Source: Lacticaseibacillus porcinae (lineage in GTDB: Bacteria > Bacillota > Bacilli > Lactobacillales > Lactobacillaceae). Taken from it: a stretch of 64,000 nucleotides of DNA. Location of the stretch: contig NZ_RHNS01000001.1 of the NCBI RefSeq assembly GCF_003946305.1, forward strand, positions 434,001 to 498,000, given 5' to 3'. The notes under the pieces were generated by a model, which had not been told where the DNA came from, made no database searches, and worked only from the letters and a program-made list of their open reading frames with translations. The position numbers and the translations under genes were made by a program. The number at the start of each line of letters is the position of its first letter. The first letter of the stretch is position 1. Positions 50,073 to 59,728 of this stretch are shown here, in pieces.

Positions 50073-52017
50073 TTCGCTGTCTCCTTGCCTGCATGTCTCT
50101 TAAAGTTGCAAGAGCATATGCCATTTTAACTTCAAGCTCGTCGTGACTGCCTTTATCTGGCTCCCGCCCATTATCCACGATAAATTGTTTGGTTTGGTTG
50201 TACAGGTAAACTAGTTCCGCTTCATCAAAATCAAATTTCTTAGCGTCAATGGAACGCTGAATTGTCCGCAAAACATCGCTGTCGATATTTTGAGACAAGA
50301 CTTCATAGGCCCGTTGGAACGGATTGATGGAATCAATCAAGTTGATATCCAACTCATCGACGTTGATGAACTTATCAGCCATCCGCAAGAATTCGTTGGT
50401 ATTACCATGTTTGTCTGTCGTTTGATCAACGACAGCATGCCGCAGCACGGTATCCGCCACAGCATACTGACGAACTTCTTCGATTTCCTCGTCATTCAAC
50501 CCTGGGTAACGGGTCATAATCACTTTAGGAATCAATACCTTGTTCATCGTCTCTGCGTCCACGTTTGCCGCGATGCCATTCTTCACTGCGTTATCTTGTA
50601 GAATTGCTGCCTTCAAGTCTGGCATGTCATTCTCAATGATGCTACGTACAGCTTTTGTAGAGGGATTCTTTAATCCCCGGACAAAGATGTCGCCGCCATT
50701 GCCTGAAGAGTGTTCTTCTTTAGGCTTACGCGCTTTAAGGTGAATCTCTGGTGCGAGTACTTGTTCCATCAGCAATGAAGCAGTAATCGCCTTGAGAATC
50801 GAGTTAACAGCAAATTGAACATCGCCGTCTTTAGCATCCGGTTGTTCAATCATGTTTGTGAACTGAGCATGTGACTTATTAGAGCTATCGCGCGTGACGC
50901 GCCCAATGATTTGCACAATCTCTGTTAAAGACCGGCGATAGCCAATAGTCAACGCTTGTTCAGCCCATGGCCAGTCAAATCCTTCTTTGGCCATGCCTAA
51001 CGCAATCAAAATATCTAACTGATCAGCCTGATCCATCTTGCGCAGATATGCTTGAACCTTATCTCGACCGTCCTCATTGACAAGATCGGCAACCTTCAAC
51101 AATCTCCCATCGAAATGACTTTTCAGTGTGTAAATGCCGGTGTCTTCGTTTTTTGAAACAAGATCACCAATCACATCAAAGATAGCATCAACTTCAGTGT
51201 ACTTGTCTTTCGTCGACTCACCAGAATTAACGCTTGGAATATGAATAATGGTCTTCTTGGTTACATCAATTGCTTCGTCTAAGGCATCCAGATACTTGCC
51301 TTGATAAAACTTGTAATCAATACCGAACGACTTCAGATATCTGTATCCATCCAGTTGCTCGTAGTATGTGTAATTAACCTTATCGAACTGCTGCTCATCT
51401 TCCGGAGACAGAATCGGTGATGAATCACCACGGAAATAAGACCCCGTCATTGCAAGAATGTGTGCCGTGGAGTTATGCATAATGTTCTTCAGCGCACCTC
51501 CAAGGACAGAACTGTCCTGAGAAGAAACGTGATGAAATTCATCAATCGCCAACATTACGTTGTCGAACTTGTGATCATCATCGACTTTCTCATATGCAAA
51601 ACGTAGCGTTGCATGCGTACAAATGAGAATGGTAGCCGTATCGTCGTTCATGAAATCAATGAATTTCTGAACTTTGCCCGCATCCCCACCATTTAAAGTA
51701 AGATCATACTTCGAATCTACTGACCAATCTTCATAAAAGCCAAACTTAGCTAACTCGGTATGTTGGAAAGATTTTCCAATTGAACGCTCGGGTACGGCGA
51801 CAATAACCTTTCGAACACCCTGATTAGCCAACTTATCAAGTGCAACAAACATCAAAGCACGTGATTTACCAGACGCTGGTGGCGCCTTGACCAAGATATA
51901 CTGAGAATTTCGATGTTGATATACACGTGCCTGCATCTCACGCATACCCAACTCATTCGTATTTGTGCTTTTACCAGTTCGATGATAATTGACAGCAACT
52001 ACATTCTTCTCACTCAT
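50065..52017 (-). CDS. SF2 (DEAD/DEAH-like) helicase of the restriction locus
   Basis: A 650-aa superfamily 2 ATPase. Motif I is PPASGKS (46-52), Ia VIVAVPERSIGKS, motif II DEFH (159-162), motif III TGS (191-193), motif V GMAKEGFDWPWAEQALT and motif VI QIIGRVTRDS (369-378). The C-terminal 270 residues are helical. It is like the translocase subunits of type I/III and related restriction systems. Eight-base overlaps with the methyltransferase and the GIY-YIG genes imply one complex. The SF2 core is complete. Confidence 0.9.
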   Translation of the reverse strand: MSEKNVVAVNYHRTGKSTNTNELGMREMQARVYQHRNSQYILVKAPPASGKSRALMFVALDKLANQGVRKVIVAVPERSIGKSFQHTELAKFGFYEDWSVDSKYDLTLNGGDAGKVQKFIDFMNDDTATILICTHATLRFAYEKVDDDHKFDNVMLAIDEFHHVSSQDSSVLGGALKNIMHNSTAHILAMTGSYFRGDSSPILSPEDEQQFDKVNYTYYEQLDGYRYLKSFGIDYKFYQGKYLDALDEAIDVTKKTIIHIPSVNSGESTKDKYTEVDAIFDVIGDLVSKNEDTGIYTLKSHFDGRLLKVADLVNEDGRDKVQAYLRKMDQADQLDILIALGMAKEGFDWPWAEQALTIGYRRSLTEIVQIIGRVTRDSSNKSHAQFTNMIEQPDAKDGDVQFAVNSILKAITASLLMEQVLAPEIHLKARKPKEEHSSGNGGDIFVRGLKNPSTKAVRSIIENDMPDLKAAILQDNAVKNGIAANVDAETMNKVLIPKVIMTRYPGLNDEEIEEVRQYAVADTVLRHAVVDQTTDKHGNTNEFLRMADKFINVDELDINLIDSINPFQRAYEVLSQNIDSDVLRTIQRSIDAKKFDFDEAELVYLYNQTKQFIVDNGREPDKGSHDELEVKMAYALATLRDMQARRQRND

Positions 52018-54679
52018 TTGTTACTTTAATCCTCTCTTTATACATCGATAACAACATTTTAAATCGATCAGCGTCATTTTCGAATCCCGAAGATTGATAT
52101 GCATGATCAACAACTACATCTAATTTTTGATGAGCTGTTAGTAGCTTTTCATTCATTGGCTTTGGGTGTGTTTCGGCCAATGGTGAACCATACTGCGTGG
52201 CTAAAGTTCCATCTTCTTCTTCTCTAATATCTAATATATCTAGTACTAGACTTTCGATTTCTTTTTTCCTTCGTGTTGAAATCTTGGGAACCGGGAATGT
52301 GTTGTACACTAATGTGATTGAATAATTATAATCCATCTTCAACTTACCACCGATAGAATTAAGCCAAACCATGTGCATTCGTGATTCAAGCAGACCCAAA
52401 ATCCATAGCTCAGCGTCATAGATTGCCATTGCCTTATTAGAGATTACGTATGAGCTGTCCACGATTCCCATCGGCACATACAATCTGTTTCCTGAAGAAA
52501 CTTCGGGAATGATAATCGCATTAGTGTTCTTCCACCGTATTTCACCAAACATACTGGGGTTGTCTGCTAATTTTCTGGTCGCAGCTCTCCTACTTTGTAA
52601 TCTGTAAGATTTCACCTTTGATATTCGACTTGTTATTTCTGCTACGCCATTGTACTGATTACTTTCAATATTAGCGAGCCAGAGACAGTATCGAGTCTGG
52701 TTCTGCATAAATTCATTTGATCCAACATATTTCTTGAAGAATCGTTTTTGTGTATCTGAGATTTTAGAGTAAGCCTCATTGCTAATGATAAAATTTCCAC
52801 CATCGTTTGGCATACTTCCAAATGTCATTTCAGGTAGACCGAACAAGTTTACTTTTGATTTAGAAACGACGGTATCATCCCCATCCGAAAGATACGGTGA
52901 AATATTTTCAACCGGCCTTACCAAATTACCGTTTATTAATAATTTGCTGTCTTCAACATATCTGTAGTCACCAACACCGACAATAGCGACGATAACTCCT
53001 GCATTGTTTTTAGCATTGTTTTTCCATCTAAAAGAATTATATGCAAAAATAATCGTACTATTCAGAGCAAACAGTAACGGCCATAAAACTGCAACCTGTT
53101 CACCTTGCGTTATAGAATTGGTTGTAACAAAACTGTACTTTGCACGACTATCTTTGATAAACTCGGATGCTTTGAAAAACCATCCTGAAATATAATCCAG
53201 CGAGTTCATACCTTTTGCTGAATTCAGAGCAGTGGCCAAATCCTTTTTTTGCGATTCATCCTGCTTTCTTGCTCCAAGATATGGAGGATTTCCAAAAACA
53301 TACACATCATCAGATCTTGAATGTTTTAAAATCAGATTCCAGTCCTTTAGTAAAGCATTTCCTCGAACAATCGCGCCCGCATGCTGCAATGGCAAAGTTG
53401 GACGGACTGCATCACTAATCTGTTCGTGTAGTTTTACATTCATTTGATGTTCCGCAATCCACAATGAAAGCCGAGTAACATCACACGCAAAGTCATCAAT
53501 CTCTATTCCATAGAATTGATCTAATGTCACCGAAGGAATGTAATAAACTTGAACATTCGGAATGTTATTTAATTCTTTAATGATTTCTATTTCCAATTGT
53601 CGTAATTCTTTGTACGTGATAATTAAGAAATTACCAGATCCGCATGCCGGATCCATAAATTTGATTTTACCAATTCGGTCATATAGTTGCTGTAACTTAT
53701 TTTCGTTACCTTTTGCAGCTTCAAAGTCTTCACGTAATCCGTCCAAGAACAGCGGCTTAATAACTTTCATAATATTGGGCACCGAAGTATAGTGCATGCC
53801 AAGATGACTACGACTGTCTTCACTGGCAACCGCCTGAATCATCGACCCAAAGATATCGGGGTTAATCTGACTCCACTTGAGCAGCTCCCCAGCTTCAATA
53901 ATGAGCTTTCGAGACTTGGCACTAAAGTGTAAGGGTTCATGCGGATCTTTAAACAAGTCACCATCAACATATGGGAAGTCATTCAACCAGCTGGGGGTAT
54001 CTGCTGGTCGCTGACTTTTTTCAAAGTCCAATACACCAAATAGACTACTAATGAATTGATCAAAATCACTCCCATCATCAGCTGTCATTTCGTTTACTCG
54101 ATTGGTGAATAAATCCCGCTTAAAAATATTGGTATCTTCTGCGAATAAGCAGAACAAAATACGAATCAAAAAGAGGTTCAAGCCTTTGCGTGTTGCATTA
54201 GGATTGTCCTTAACCACAACATCATACAGCTTTGCAAAGCGTTCCGCCGCACGAACATCAGCAGGATTTTCCTTATCGAAATCCGCTTTTTCAATTCCGT
54301 TCCATGCCAAGAAGAAGTCAAAATGCAGTGGCAACTTTGTAAAATCGATATCAAGCGTCTCGTTAGTCTTAACATCCTTAGCTAACAAGTGCTCGTAGTT
54401 TGTTACTAGTAGGTAGCGAGGCTTGGACCCGAGTTCATCGACCCGATCTTGTAAGTCAGTAAAGTCTTGCATCAAATCACTGGTGCCTTCTCTGAAGTAT
54501 AGCTTGTTTTTCAAATAGACTGCACCAGGTTCTTTCGCCAAGTTGTTAATTCTTTTACGTAACTTGGTAACGGTCGCTCTTGGAATATCATAGACGCTTA
54601 GAAAGTCATAGATAAACTCAGAGTGATCTGGTCTGCTCACGATTTCTTGAATTTGATCCTCGTACTCGGTGATTGCCAT
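52010..54679 (-). CDS. MmeI-like DNA adenine methyltransferase without an obvious nuclease motif
   Basis: An 889-aa class I DNA methyltransferase of the MmeI/type IIL-like family, expected to make N6-methyladenine. Motif I is DPACGSGNFLIITYKEL (343-359), then GIEIDDFACDVTRLSLWIAEHQMN, and motif IV NPPYLGARKQ (464-473). A helical spacer (100-300, with NLFLIRILFCLFAEDTNIF) and a C-terminal target-recognition part (620-830) complete the MmeI plan. The N-terminal region, which carries D...ExK in real MmeI enzymes, here reads IYDFLSVYDIPRATVTKLRKR and shows no such motif. Cutting is probably done in trans by the helicase and GIY-YIG partners. A TTGTGG-N17-TATTCT promoter precedes it. Confidence 0.88.
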   Translation of the reverse strand: MAITEYEDQIQEIVSRPDHSEFIYDFLSVYDIPRATVTKLRKRINNLAKEPGAVYLKNKLYFREGTSDLMQDFTDLQDRVDELGSKPRYLLVTNYEHLLAKDVKTNETLDIDFTKLPLHFDFFLAWNGIEKADFDKENPADVRAAERFAKLYDVVVKDNPNATRKGLNLFLIRILFCLFAEDTNIFKRDLFTNRVNEMTADDGSDFDQFISSLFGVLDFEKSQRPADTPSWLNDFPYVDGDLFKDPHEPLHFSAKSRKLIIEAGELLKWSQINPDIFGSMIQAVASEDSRSHLGMHYTSVPNIMKVIKPLFLDGLREDFEAAKGNENKLQQLYDRIGKIKFMDPACGSGNFLIITYKELRQLEIEIIKELNNIPNVQVYYIPSVTLDQFYGIEIDDFACDVTRLSLWIAEHQMNVKLHEQISDAVRPTLPLQHAGAIVRGNALLKDWNLILKHSRSDDVYVFGNPPYLGARKQDESQKKDLATALNSAKGMNSLDYISGWFFKASEFIKDSRAKYSFVTTNSITQGEQVAVLWPLLFALNSTIIFAYNSFRWKNNAKNNAGVIVAIVGVGDYRYVEDSKLLINGNLVRPVENISPYLSDGDDTVVSKSKVNLFGLPEMTFGSMPNDGGNFIISNEAYSKISDTQKRFFKKYVGSNEFMQNQTRYCLWLANIESNQYNGVAEITSRISKVKSYRLQSRRAATRKLADNPSMFGEIRWKNTNAIIIPEVSSGNRLYVPMGIVDSSYVISNKAMAIYDAELWILGLLESRMHMVWLNSIGGKLKMDYNYSITLVYNTFPVPKISTRRKKEIESLVLDILDIREEEDGTLATQYGSPLAETHPKPMNEKLLTAHQKLDVVVDHAYQSSGFENDADRFKMLLSMYKERIKVTNE

Positions 54680-54721
54680 ATTGCTCCCCCATACAAATTG
54701 TTCTAAGTTTAATTATCTTAT

Positions 54722-54750
54722 AGAATATTGAATCGCACAAGCGTCCACAA
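54722..54750 (-). promoter_or_regulatory. Promoter of the MmeI-like restriction operon
   Basis: On the minus strand TTGTGG (54750-54745) and TATTCT (54727-54722) are 17 bp apart, between the HEPN-like pseudogene and the methyltransferase start. Confidence 0.45.
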
Positions 54751-54777
54751 TGCCAATCACATCTACGCCACAATTCA

Positions 54778-56010
54778 TTAGTTTTCGGTATACATTTCTG
54801 CTTCATCATCGGCAAAATGATCAAACATCGCATCGCATCCCTCGAGAACATTAGTAACCGCTCTAATACACTTTAGTACATTTATTGGATCGATTGCATT
54901 ACTGAGCTTGTGATACTGATGATTGAATTCCGTCGGATATCTGAAAAAATCACCTTGAAAATCAATGCTACCAAGCGTTTCAATAAAGTCGTTAACATTT
55001 TTTCCTGTATGATCCTGATTGTTGACATCATTTTCTGCTTCAATTACCGGATACACTTTCTTCCATAACTTCTTGTAGATTAGATGTGTACCACGATTAA
55101 TTTTCAAATCTTGAATTTTTGAATACTTTGATGACGCAATTTGTTTCAGCTCTAGTTCCAAAAGATGTCTAAGCAAAAATAAGGCGGGAATCCAGTACAG
55201 TGAGCTAAGTTTGTTGCGATGATTAGTTAATCAGTATTCACTTACTGATAAGTATCCTTGAATTACGGCAAAATACGTCTCGGAGTATCCATATCCAGTA
55301 AGGTAACAGTTTCCAATACCATCATTGGCGGGCAAAAACAGTTTTTCATCAGGTAACTGATTTGGCAGATCAATTTGGAATTTATCAACACCTGTAAACT
55401 TGTCATCAAACGGTTTGTGAAGCAAAGAAAATGCAATGCCAAGGTTCATAACTGTATCATAGATATTCAAGAACTCAGGCGGTCGCTTGTCGAAGAACTC
55501 TAGTTTGAACGGAAATCGAAACAGAGAGGACTGTTTGTCCCAATATTCGACGTCCTCAAGATACAACTCGAGCCAACGCTTCTTTGCGACAGATAGTTCC
55601 ACTTTTTCACTATCTTTAATATGATCAAATAAGGAGATGAGATTATGTTTGGAATTTTCAAAGATTTTCTGTATTTGGGCTAATCTGGGAGTTGTTAGAT
55701 AAATCGTTGCCTTTATAATAAGTTCAATAGCTTGACGGAATAAGAATAAATCTGCCAGAAACCATGTATCATCTTTCATATTGTCGTGACCAGCGTGCAT
55801 TATTTCATTGGCCACTGATACTGCGGACTCAAAATAAGCGTCTGCTAAATCTAAATAATCCTCGATTCGACTTCCTTTCCATTTCAGGAATACTTTTTCT
55901 TCATCATCACAAATATTCCAGAAATCTAGTGACGTATCTGGCCAGAGTGCATCGAATTCCCTACTACCGTGCCATGAGCCCATCTTTTCTATTTTTACAA
56001 AATCTTCCAT
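54778..56010 (-). pseudogene. HEPN-like protein, about 410 codons, split by an in-frame TGA
   Basis: The frame 56010-55231 (259 aa) ends in SVSEY-TGA, and the same frame continues without another stop to 54778 (18 + 132 codons) with no start codon until a TTG at 55176. The text after the stop (LSSLYWIPALFLLRHLLELELKQ) is the family motif [YW]-P-A-L-F-L-x-R-H-x-x-E-L-x-L-K, so the TGA cuts a conserved protein. Part 1 has the parallel motif LADLFLFRQAIELIIKATI and SSLFRFP, matching DFFRYP in part 2, so the protein has two related HEPN-like halves. It follows the kinase gene by nine bases. Interpretation: one gene with a nonsense mutation, or TGA readthrough, or two genes with a rare start. Confidence 0.68.
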
Positions 56011-56019
56011 TGTAAATTT

Positions 56020-57195
56020 TCATCGCCAATCAACTTTTTCAAACGCCTTTAAGAGCTCACGGTCATTTGGATAACGATCTACAACATTGTTAGATATTCC
56101 CTTTTGTACGAACTTCTCCACTGAGTCGCTAGGGTACCGACCCAAGCCTTGTCGATTGGTCATGATGAAATACAGCAATCTTGTCATGGAATAAATTTCA
56201 TTGGACATCCCGAAATTTTCAAATCCAGATTCATCCAGCGTAGGATCGCGCAGACTGCCTTTTATACTCGTACCCTTTCGAGTCAAAGTGCTGTCTTCAA
56301 ATTTTACAAGTCCTAGGTCGGAAATTTTTGCTATGATGGCATCATCGAACTCAAAGATCAATACATTCTTAAAAGAAATATCTCGATGTAGAAGATTCTT
56401 TGAATGTAAATATCGAAACCCCGCCAGTACTTGATGTGCAATACGTTTTCTCGTTTTGATATCCAAATCTGGATGTTTATTTAAATATTCAAAAAGTGTA
56501 AAGTCCGCGAACTCCATCGTGTATTCGTTCCTTCCATCATTAAAAGAATATACCTCAAGAATGTACGGAGAATGTAAGCTATACAGCACTTCATATTCAT
56601 TACGAAATCTTTGGATCTCTTCACTCGTGGAATTCGGTTTTAAACGTTTTACTCCTACCCAACAACGATATAAAGGATCCTTAAACCTGAACACATCAGC
56701 ATAAGATCCTGAGCCGACCATTTTGAGCGACAACTTTGTTCCCCGCGCGACTTCAGTAAACATATCATCTTGAGGATGTATCGCGATTGGAGCATATTTT
56801 TCAATCGGAAATATCGAATAATCCGCCGGAATGTCACTGCCACGGGACATGTGCAAAAATTTGCGACAATATTCAAAGTATTTCGCGTAATTAAGATTTA
56901 TCGAATATTCAAATTGCGTTCCAACGAGACCACGACGGTCTTCATCATAAATTTGAATAATTTGTATCAGTCCGCGACTCTCATCTGCATTATAATGTCC
57001 ATTAATTTGAAACTTGTTATTCATGAACTCAATGTACGAATTGATAAGGTACTGAAATGCCGCCAAGTAATATCGCATTTGTTCGGGTTCCCAGTCCGAA
57101 TATAATTCGTCGGCAATCATTGTTACATCCTTATCCTGCAGGAGGGCCTTCATTTCTTCGAGGTGGTCATTTATCATCATCTGGACATTGGTCAC
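56020..57195 (-). CDS. Eukaryotic-like Ser/Thr protein kinase of a defence locus
   Basis: A 391-aa cytoplasmic protein kinase. After a 150-residue N-terminal domain of unknown kind comes a full Hanks-type kinase: glycine loop GSGSYADV (161-168), Lys183 in VGVKRLK, Glu200 in the C helix, HRD at 270-272 with Asn277 (HRDISFKN), and DLG (293-295) in place of DFG. There is no membrane helix or PASTA repeat, unlike the housekeeping PrkC. The GTG start at 57195 is eight bases after TTGGAG. It heads the minus-strand island and is followed by the HEPN-like gene. It resembles phage-activated defence kinases such as Stk2 in being soluble and solitary, but its trigger is unknown. Confidence 0.85.
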   Translation of the reverse strand: MTNVQMMINDHLEEMKALLQDKDVTMIADELYSDWEPEQMRYYLAAFQYLINSYIEFMNNKFQINGHYNADESRGLIQIIQIYDEDRRGLVGTQFEYSINLNYAKYFEYCRKFLHMSRGSDIPADYSIFPIEKYAPIAIHPQDDMFTEVARGTKLSLKMVGSGSYADVFRFKDPLYRCWVGVKRLKPNSTSEEIQRFRNEYEVLYSLHSPYILEVYSFNDGRNEYTMEFADFTLFEYLNKHPDLDIKTRKRIAHQVLAGFRYLHSKNLLHRDISFKNVLIFEFDDAIIAKISDLGLVKFEDSTLTRKGTSIKGSLRDPTLDESGFENFGMSNEIYSMTRLLYFIMTNRQGLGRYPSDSVEKFVQKGISNNVVDRYPNDRELLKAFEKVDWR

Positions 57196-57795
57196 AGCGC
57201 TTCACTCCAATTAATTCCATTATTATGTTAGCTTGAGCATATCATTTATTAGGCTTCCCGTCGTTAAAACTTCTGCCCGTAATTCAACACTTATTCTAAC
57301 CCAATAAATGCAGAGAAAGAATCCTCATGGTGTTGACATGTTTATGCCAACACTACGAGGATTATGAGAATTGAAGAATATGGTGCAACGTATTCTTCTA
57401 TGGAAAATCGAAATATTCTCGAACGCATAAACTAGGTTCTCGAACACCCAATGACGAGATTCCGAGTTTGTCATGCATTAAAACAAAGAAATCGATGCAT
57501 TAAGATTCGCTTCAATTCAAGACGTGAACTAACTTTGTTACTCAACAGCATGCCGACCAGCTTCAAACCACTGCCAGACCCATAGCCAGTTTTAGTACAA
57601 CTTGATCCCCGAGACGCTTGTGTATCTGCGTATAAACACGGTGGCGAACTCATGGTGACAGCCTAGTCATAACTAACTGATTGCCGTACTCCCAGCATGC
57701 ATGCAGCGGATACTGAAAATGAAAATTTCCCGCTTAACATACCGATATAATCAGTATTGAGAACTAATAATGAACACTACCCATACGCGACTTTC
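57196..57795. other. 600-bp gene-free region with hairpins and direct repeats
   Basis: No convincing gene. It contains a 44-bp hairpin AATCCTC..GTGTTG / CAACAC..GAGGATT (57320-57363), an inverted repeat GAAGAATA-N10-TATTCTTC (57373-57398), and TTCTCGAAC twice (57416-57424, 57437-57445), 21 bp apart. It marks the right border of the second defence island. It could hold regulatory sites for the kinase operon or the relics of a mobile element; no transposase is recognisable. Confidence 0.4.
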
Positions 57796-58893
57796 TTAAG
57801 CTCTCGCCTGATAAATCTTCCCCACCAACAACGCACAACAGCACAACGTCGCCACCAACGTCACCACGATCGTCCCCAACGCACTCGACAGCACCAACGC
57901 CGCCACATAGGCAACCGGCAGAATTCCGGCGATAACCCAATACCGCGTATTCCCTAGTTGATATTGATCATGTTGATACCCGCGCGCTAACCATAACCCC
58001 AGATACAACAGTGCAATGCCGCCATACAAGAAACTGATGGCAAACACCCCATTGGCCGCGCGTTCAGTGATGAAGCGCAGCGACACGGTGATCATGCTGA
58101 TGCCGAAGATGATCGGATAATGCAAATAGATCAACAAATTACCAGATTCGCCTTCACGATTTTCGTTGACTAAGTGATCAAACACGGTGATATAGGTGAA
58201 GAACAAGCTCGCTACGATGGCAAAGATCATCACGGAAACCAGCGAGAAAGTCGTTTTCGTGAAGTACCCGGCGATCCCCACAATGGTTTCACCAAACATC
58301 ACAATAGATAATTCTGTCAGGCGCTCCAATAAATGAGAGAAAATGATTGGATGCTGGCGCGTCAGTTTCCCCGTGAATGCTGGGGCGATCCAACTGATGG
58401 CGACACTGAGGAAGGCGACCACTAATCCGAGCTGATTCGGCAACAAACTCGCAGCCCCGACGCCCACGGTTCGCAGCGCTAAGATCACCATGAACCTTTT
58501 GACAATGGCTTGATCAACTGGATCATCAGTTCTCACCAGCACCAGTAAATATTGCAGAAATAAGGTGAAAGACAGTAGCCCTGCCGCCAGGTAAAATGGC
58601 CGCAAATCAGCATTCAACTCAGGCGAGAAGCTATTGGACATGTACAACACGATCATCATGTCAGCGAACATGAACCCAATATCCGTCCAAGACGATCGCC
58701 CATAGCGATTGACGAACACACTTTGCACCATCCAGGAGTTGATGAACACGATCACCACAAAGGCAAAAGTCAATAACGTGAATGGTGCCACCACGCCATG
58801 ATGTAGCACATGGATCAACTCTGTGGCTTTGGCAATCATATACACAAACACCAAATCGTAAAATAATTCGATCATGGAAACTGGTTTACTCAT
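57796..58893 (-). CDS. LtrA-like (low temperature requirement A) membrane protein
   Basis: A 365-aa polytopic membrane protein with about ten or eleven helices. The family mark is MIELFYDLVFVYMIAKATELIH near the N-terminus (the x-E-L-F-[FY]-D-L-V-F-V motif), plus a FMFADMMIVLYMSNSF helix. LtrA was named from a cold-sensitive Listeria mutant; its activity is unknown. The ATG is preceded by GGAGGGC. It is alone, at the far side of the gene-free border region, and looks like resident chromosome. Confidence 0.88.
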   Translation of the reverse strand: MSKPVSMIELFYDLVFVYMIAKATELIHVLHHGVVAPFTLLTFAFVVIVFINSWMVQSVFVNRYGRSSWTDIGFMFADMMIVLYMSNSFSPELNADLRPFYLAAGLLSFTLFLQYLLVLVRTDDPVDQAIVKRFMVILALRTVGVGAASLLPNQLGLVVAFLSVAISWIAPAFTGKLTRQHPIIFSHLLERLTELSIVMFGETIVGIAGYFTKTTFSLVSVMIFAIVASLFFTYITVFDHLVNENREGESGNLLIYLHYPIIFGISMITVSLRFITERAANGVFAISFLYGGIALLYLGLWLARGYQHDQYQLGNTRYWVIAGILPVAYVAALVLSSALGTIVVTLVATLCCCALLVGKIYQARA

Positions 58894-59076
58894 GATGCCC
58901 TCCGGTGATTTTTTGGCTAGTATACACCAAGAACCACGGCGTGCGCGTCAGTTTGGTTAAACTTTCCAAAGCAATGCCTGGCACTTTCGTCACCGACAAC
59001 AGAGTTTTATTAAAGTTGACTCGTTGCTATATGGCCACCCTGTTAGGATAGACGCTAGAATAACTTGGAGGCATAT

Positions 59077-59445
59077 ATGCAAAACATCTTTTTCATTTTA
59101 ACGGTTCTTTTAGGCGCGTTGCACTTGGTGATCATGGCCTTGGAGCTGTGGGGAACACCCGAGACTCAAGCCAAGGCGTTCGCCATGCCGTTAGCTTTCG
59201 TCCGACAAGCGCCGGCTCGCGTTTCTTTGGTCAATCAAGGGATCTACAACGGCGCACTAGGCGCGATGTTCTTATTCACCTGCCTACTCGCGGACAACCC
59301 AACCACTTGGGCGGTGCGCATGGCTTTAGCAGGGTTTGTGTTGATTGTCGGGTTAGTCGGTGGCTTTACCGCAACTAAGAAAATTTTCTTGATTCAATGC
59401 TTACCAGCAGTCATCACCTTGTTCATTGGGTGGCTGGCAAAATAA
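59077..59445 (+). CDS. DUF1304 small membrane protein
   Basis: A 122-aa protein with four helices, of the DUF1304 family, recognised by the central VNQGIYNGALGAMFLFT (N-Q-G-[IV]-Y-N-G). Function is unknown; it is common in lactic acid bacteria. ATG 59077 has TTGGAGG six bases upstream. Confidence 0.9.
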   Translation: MQNIFFILTVLLGALHLVIMALELWGTPETQAKAFAMPLAFVRQAPARVSLVNQGIYNGALGAMFLFTCLLADNPTTWAVRMALAGFVLIVGLVGGFTATKKIFLIQCLPAVITLFIGWLAK

Positions 59446-59525
59446 TCCCTGACTCAAAATTCCTGCAACCAGGCCGCAGATCTCTGAGAATTGAGGCAGC
59501 GCGTGTTTTCATCTCATGTCATTAC

Positions 59526-59565
59526 AAAAAACGATTCAGACATTGTGTCTGAATCGTTTTTCTTC
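59526..59565. terminator. Bidirectional terminator
   Basis: A perfect 16-bp stem AAAAACGATTCAGACA / TGTCTGAATCGTTTTT with a four-base loop lies between the convergent DUF1304 and adhesin genes. Nothing else is seen in 59446-59728. Confidence 0.88.
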
Positions 59566-59728
59566 TTATTAAAGATAAACAGCGAACTGACTTTTGACAA
59601 TCGATATCTTTTTAGTGATCTCGCTGTTCCCTAACCCATCATCCCCACGAAAATCTTAGACGCTGGTACAAGCAACTTTCAACGGGTGTTCAGCGCCGAT
59701 AGAACTGAATCACTTTTTGTCATTTCGC

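Noticed and set aside
48861-54679. Calling the operon DISARM or BREX
   Set aside because: There is no DrmB/DUF1998, PLD nuclease, PglZ or BrxC-like gene; the methyltransferase is MmeI-like.
57196-57795. Insertion-sequence remnant
   Set aside because: Hairpins and repeats are present, but no transposase fragment or matching terminal repeats with target duplication could be found.
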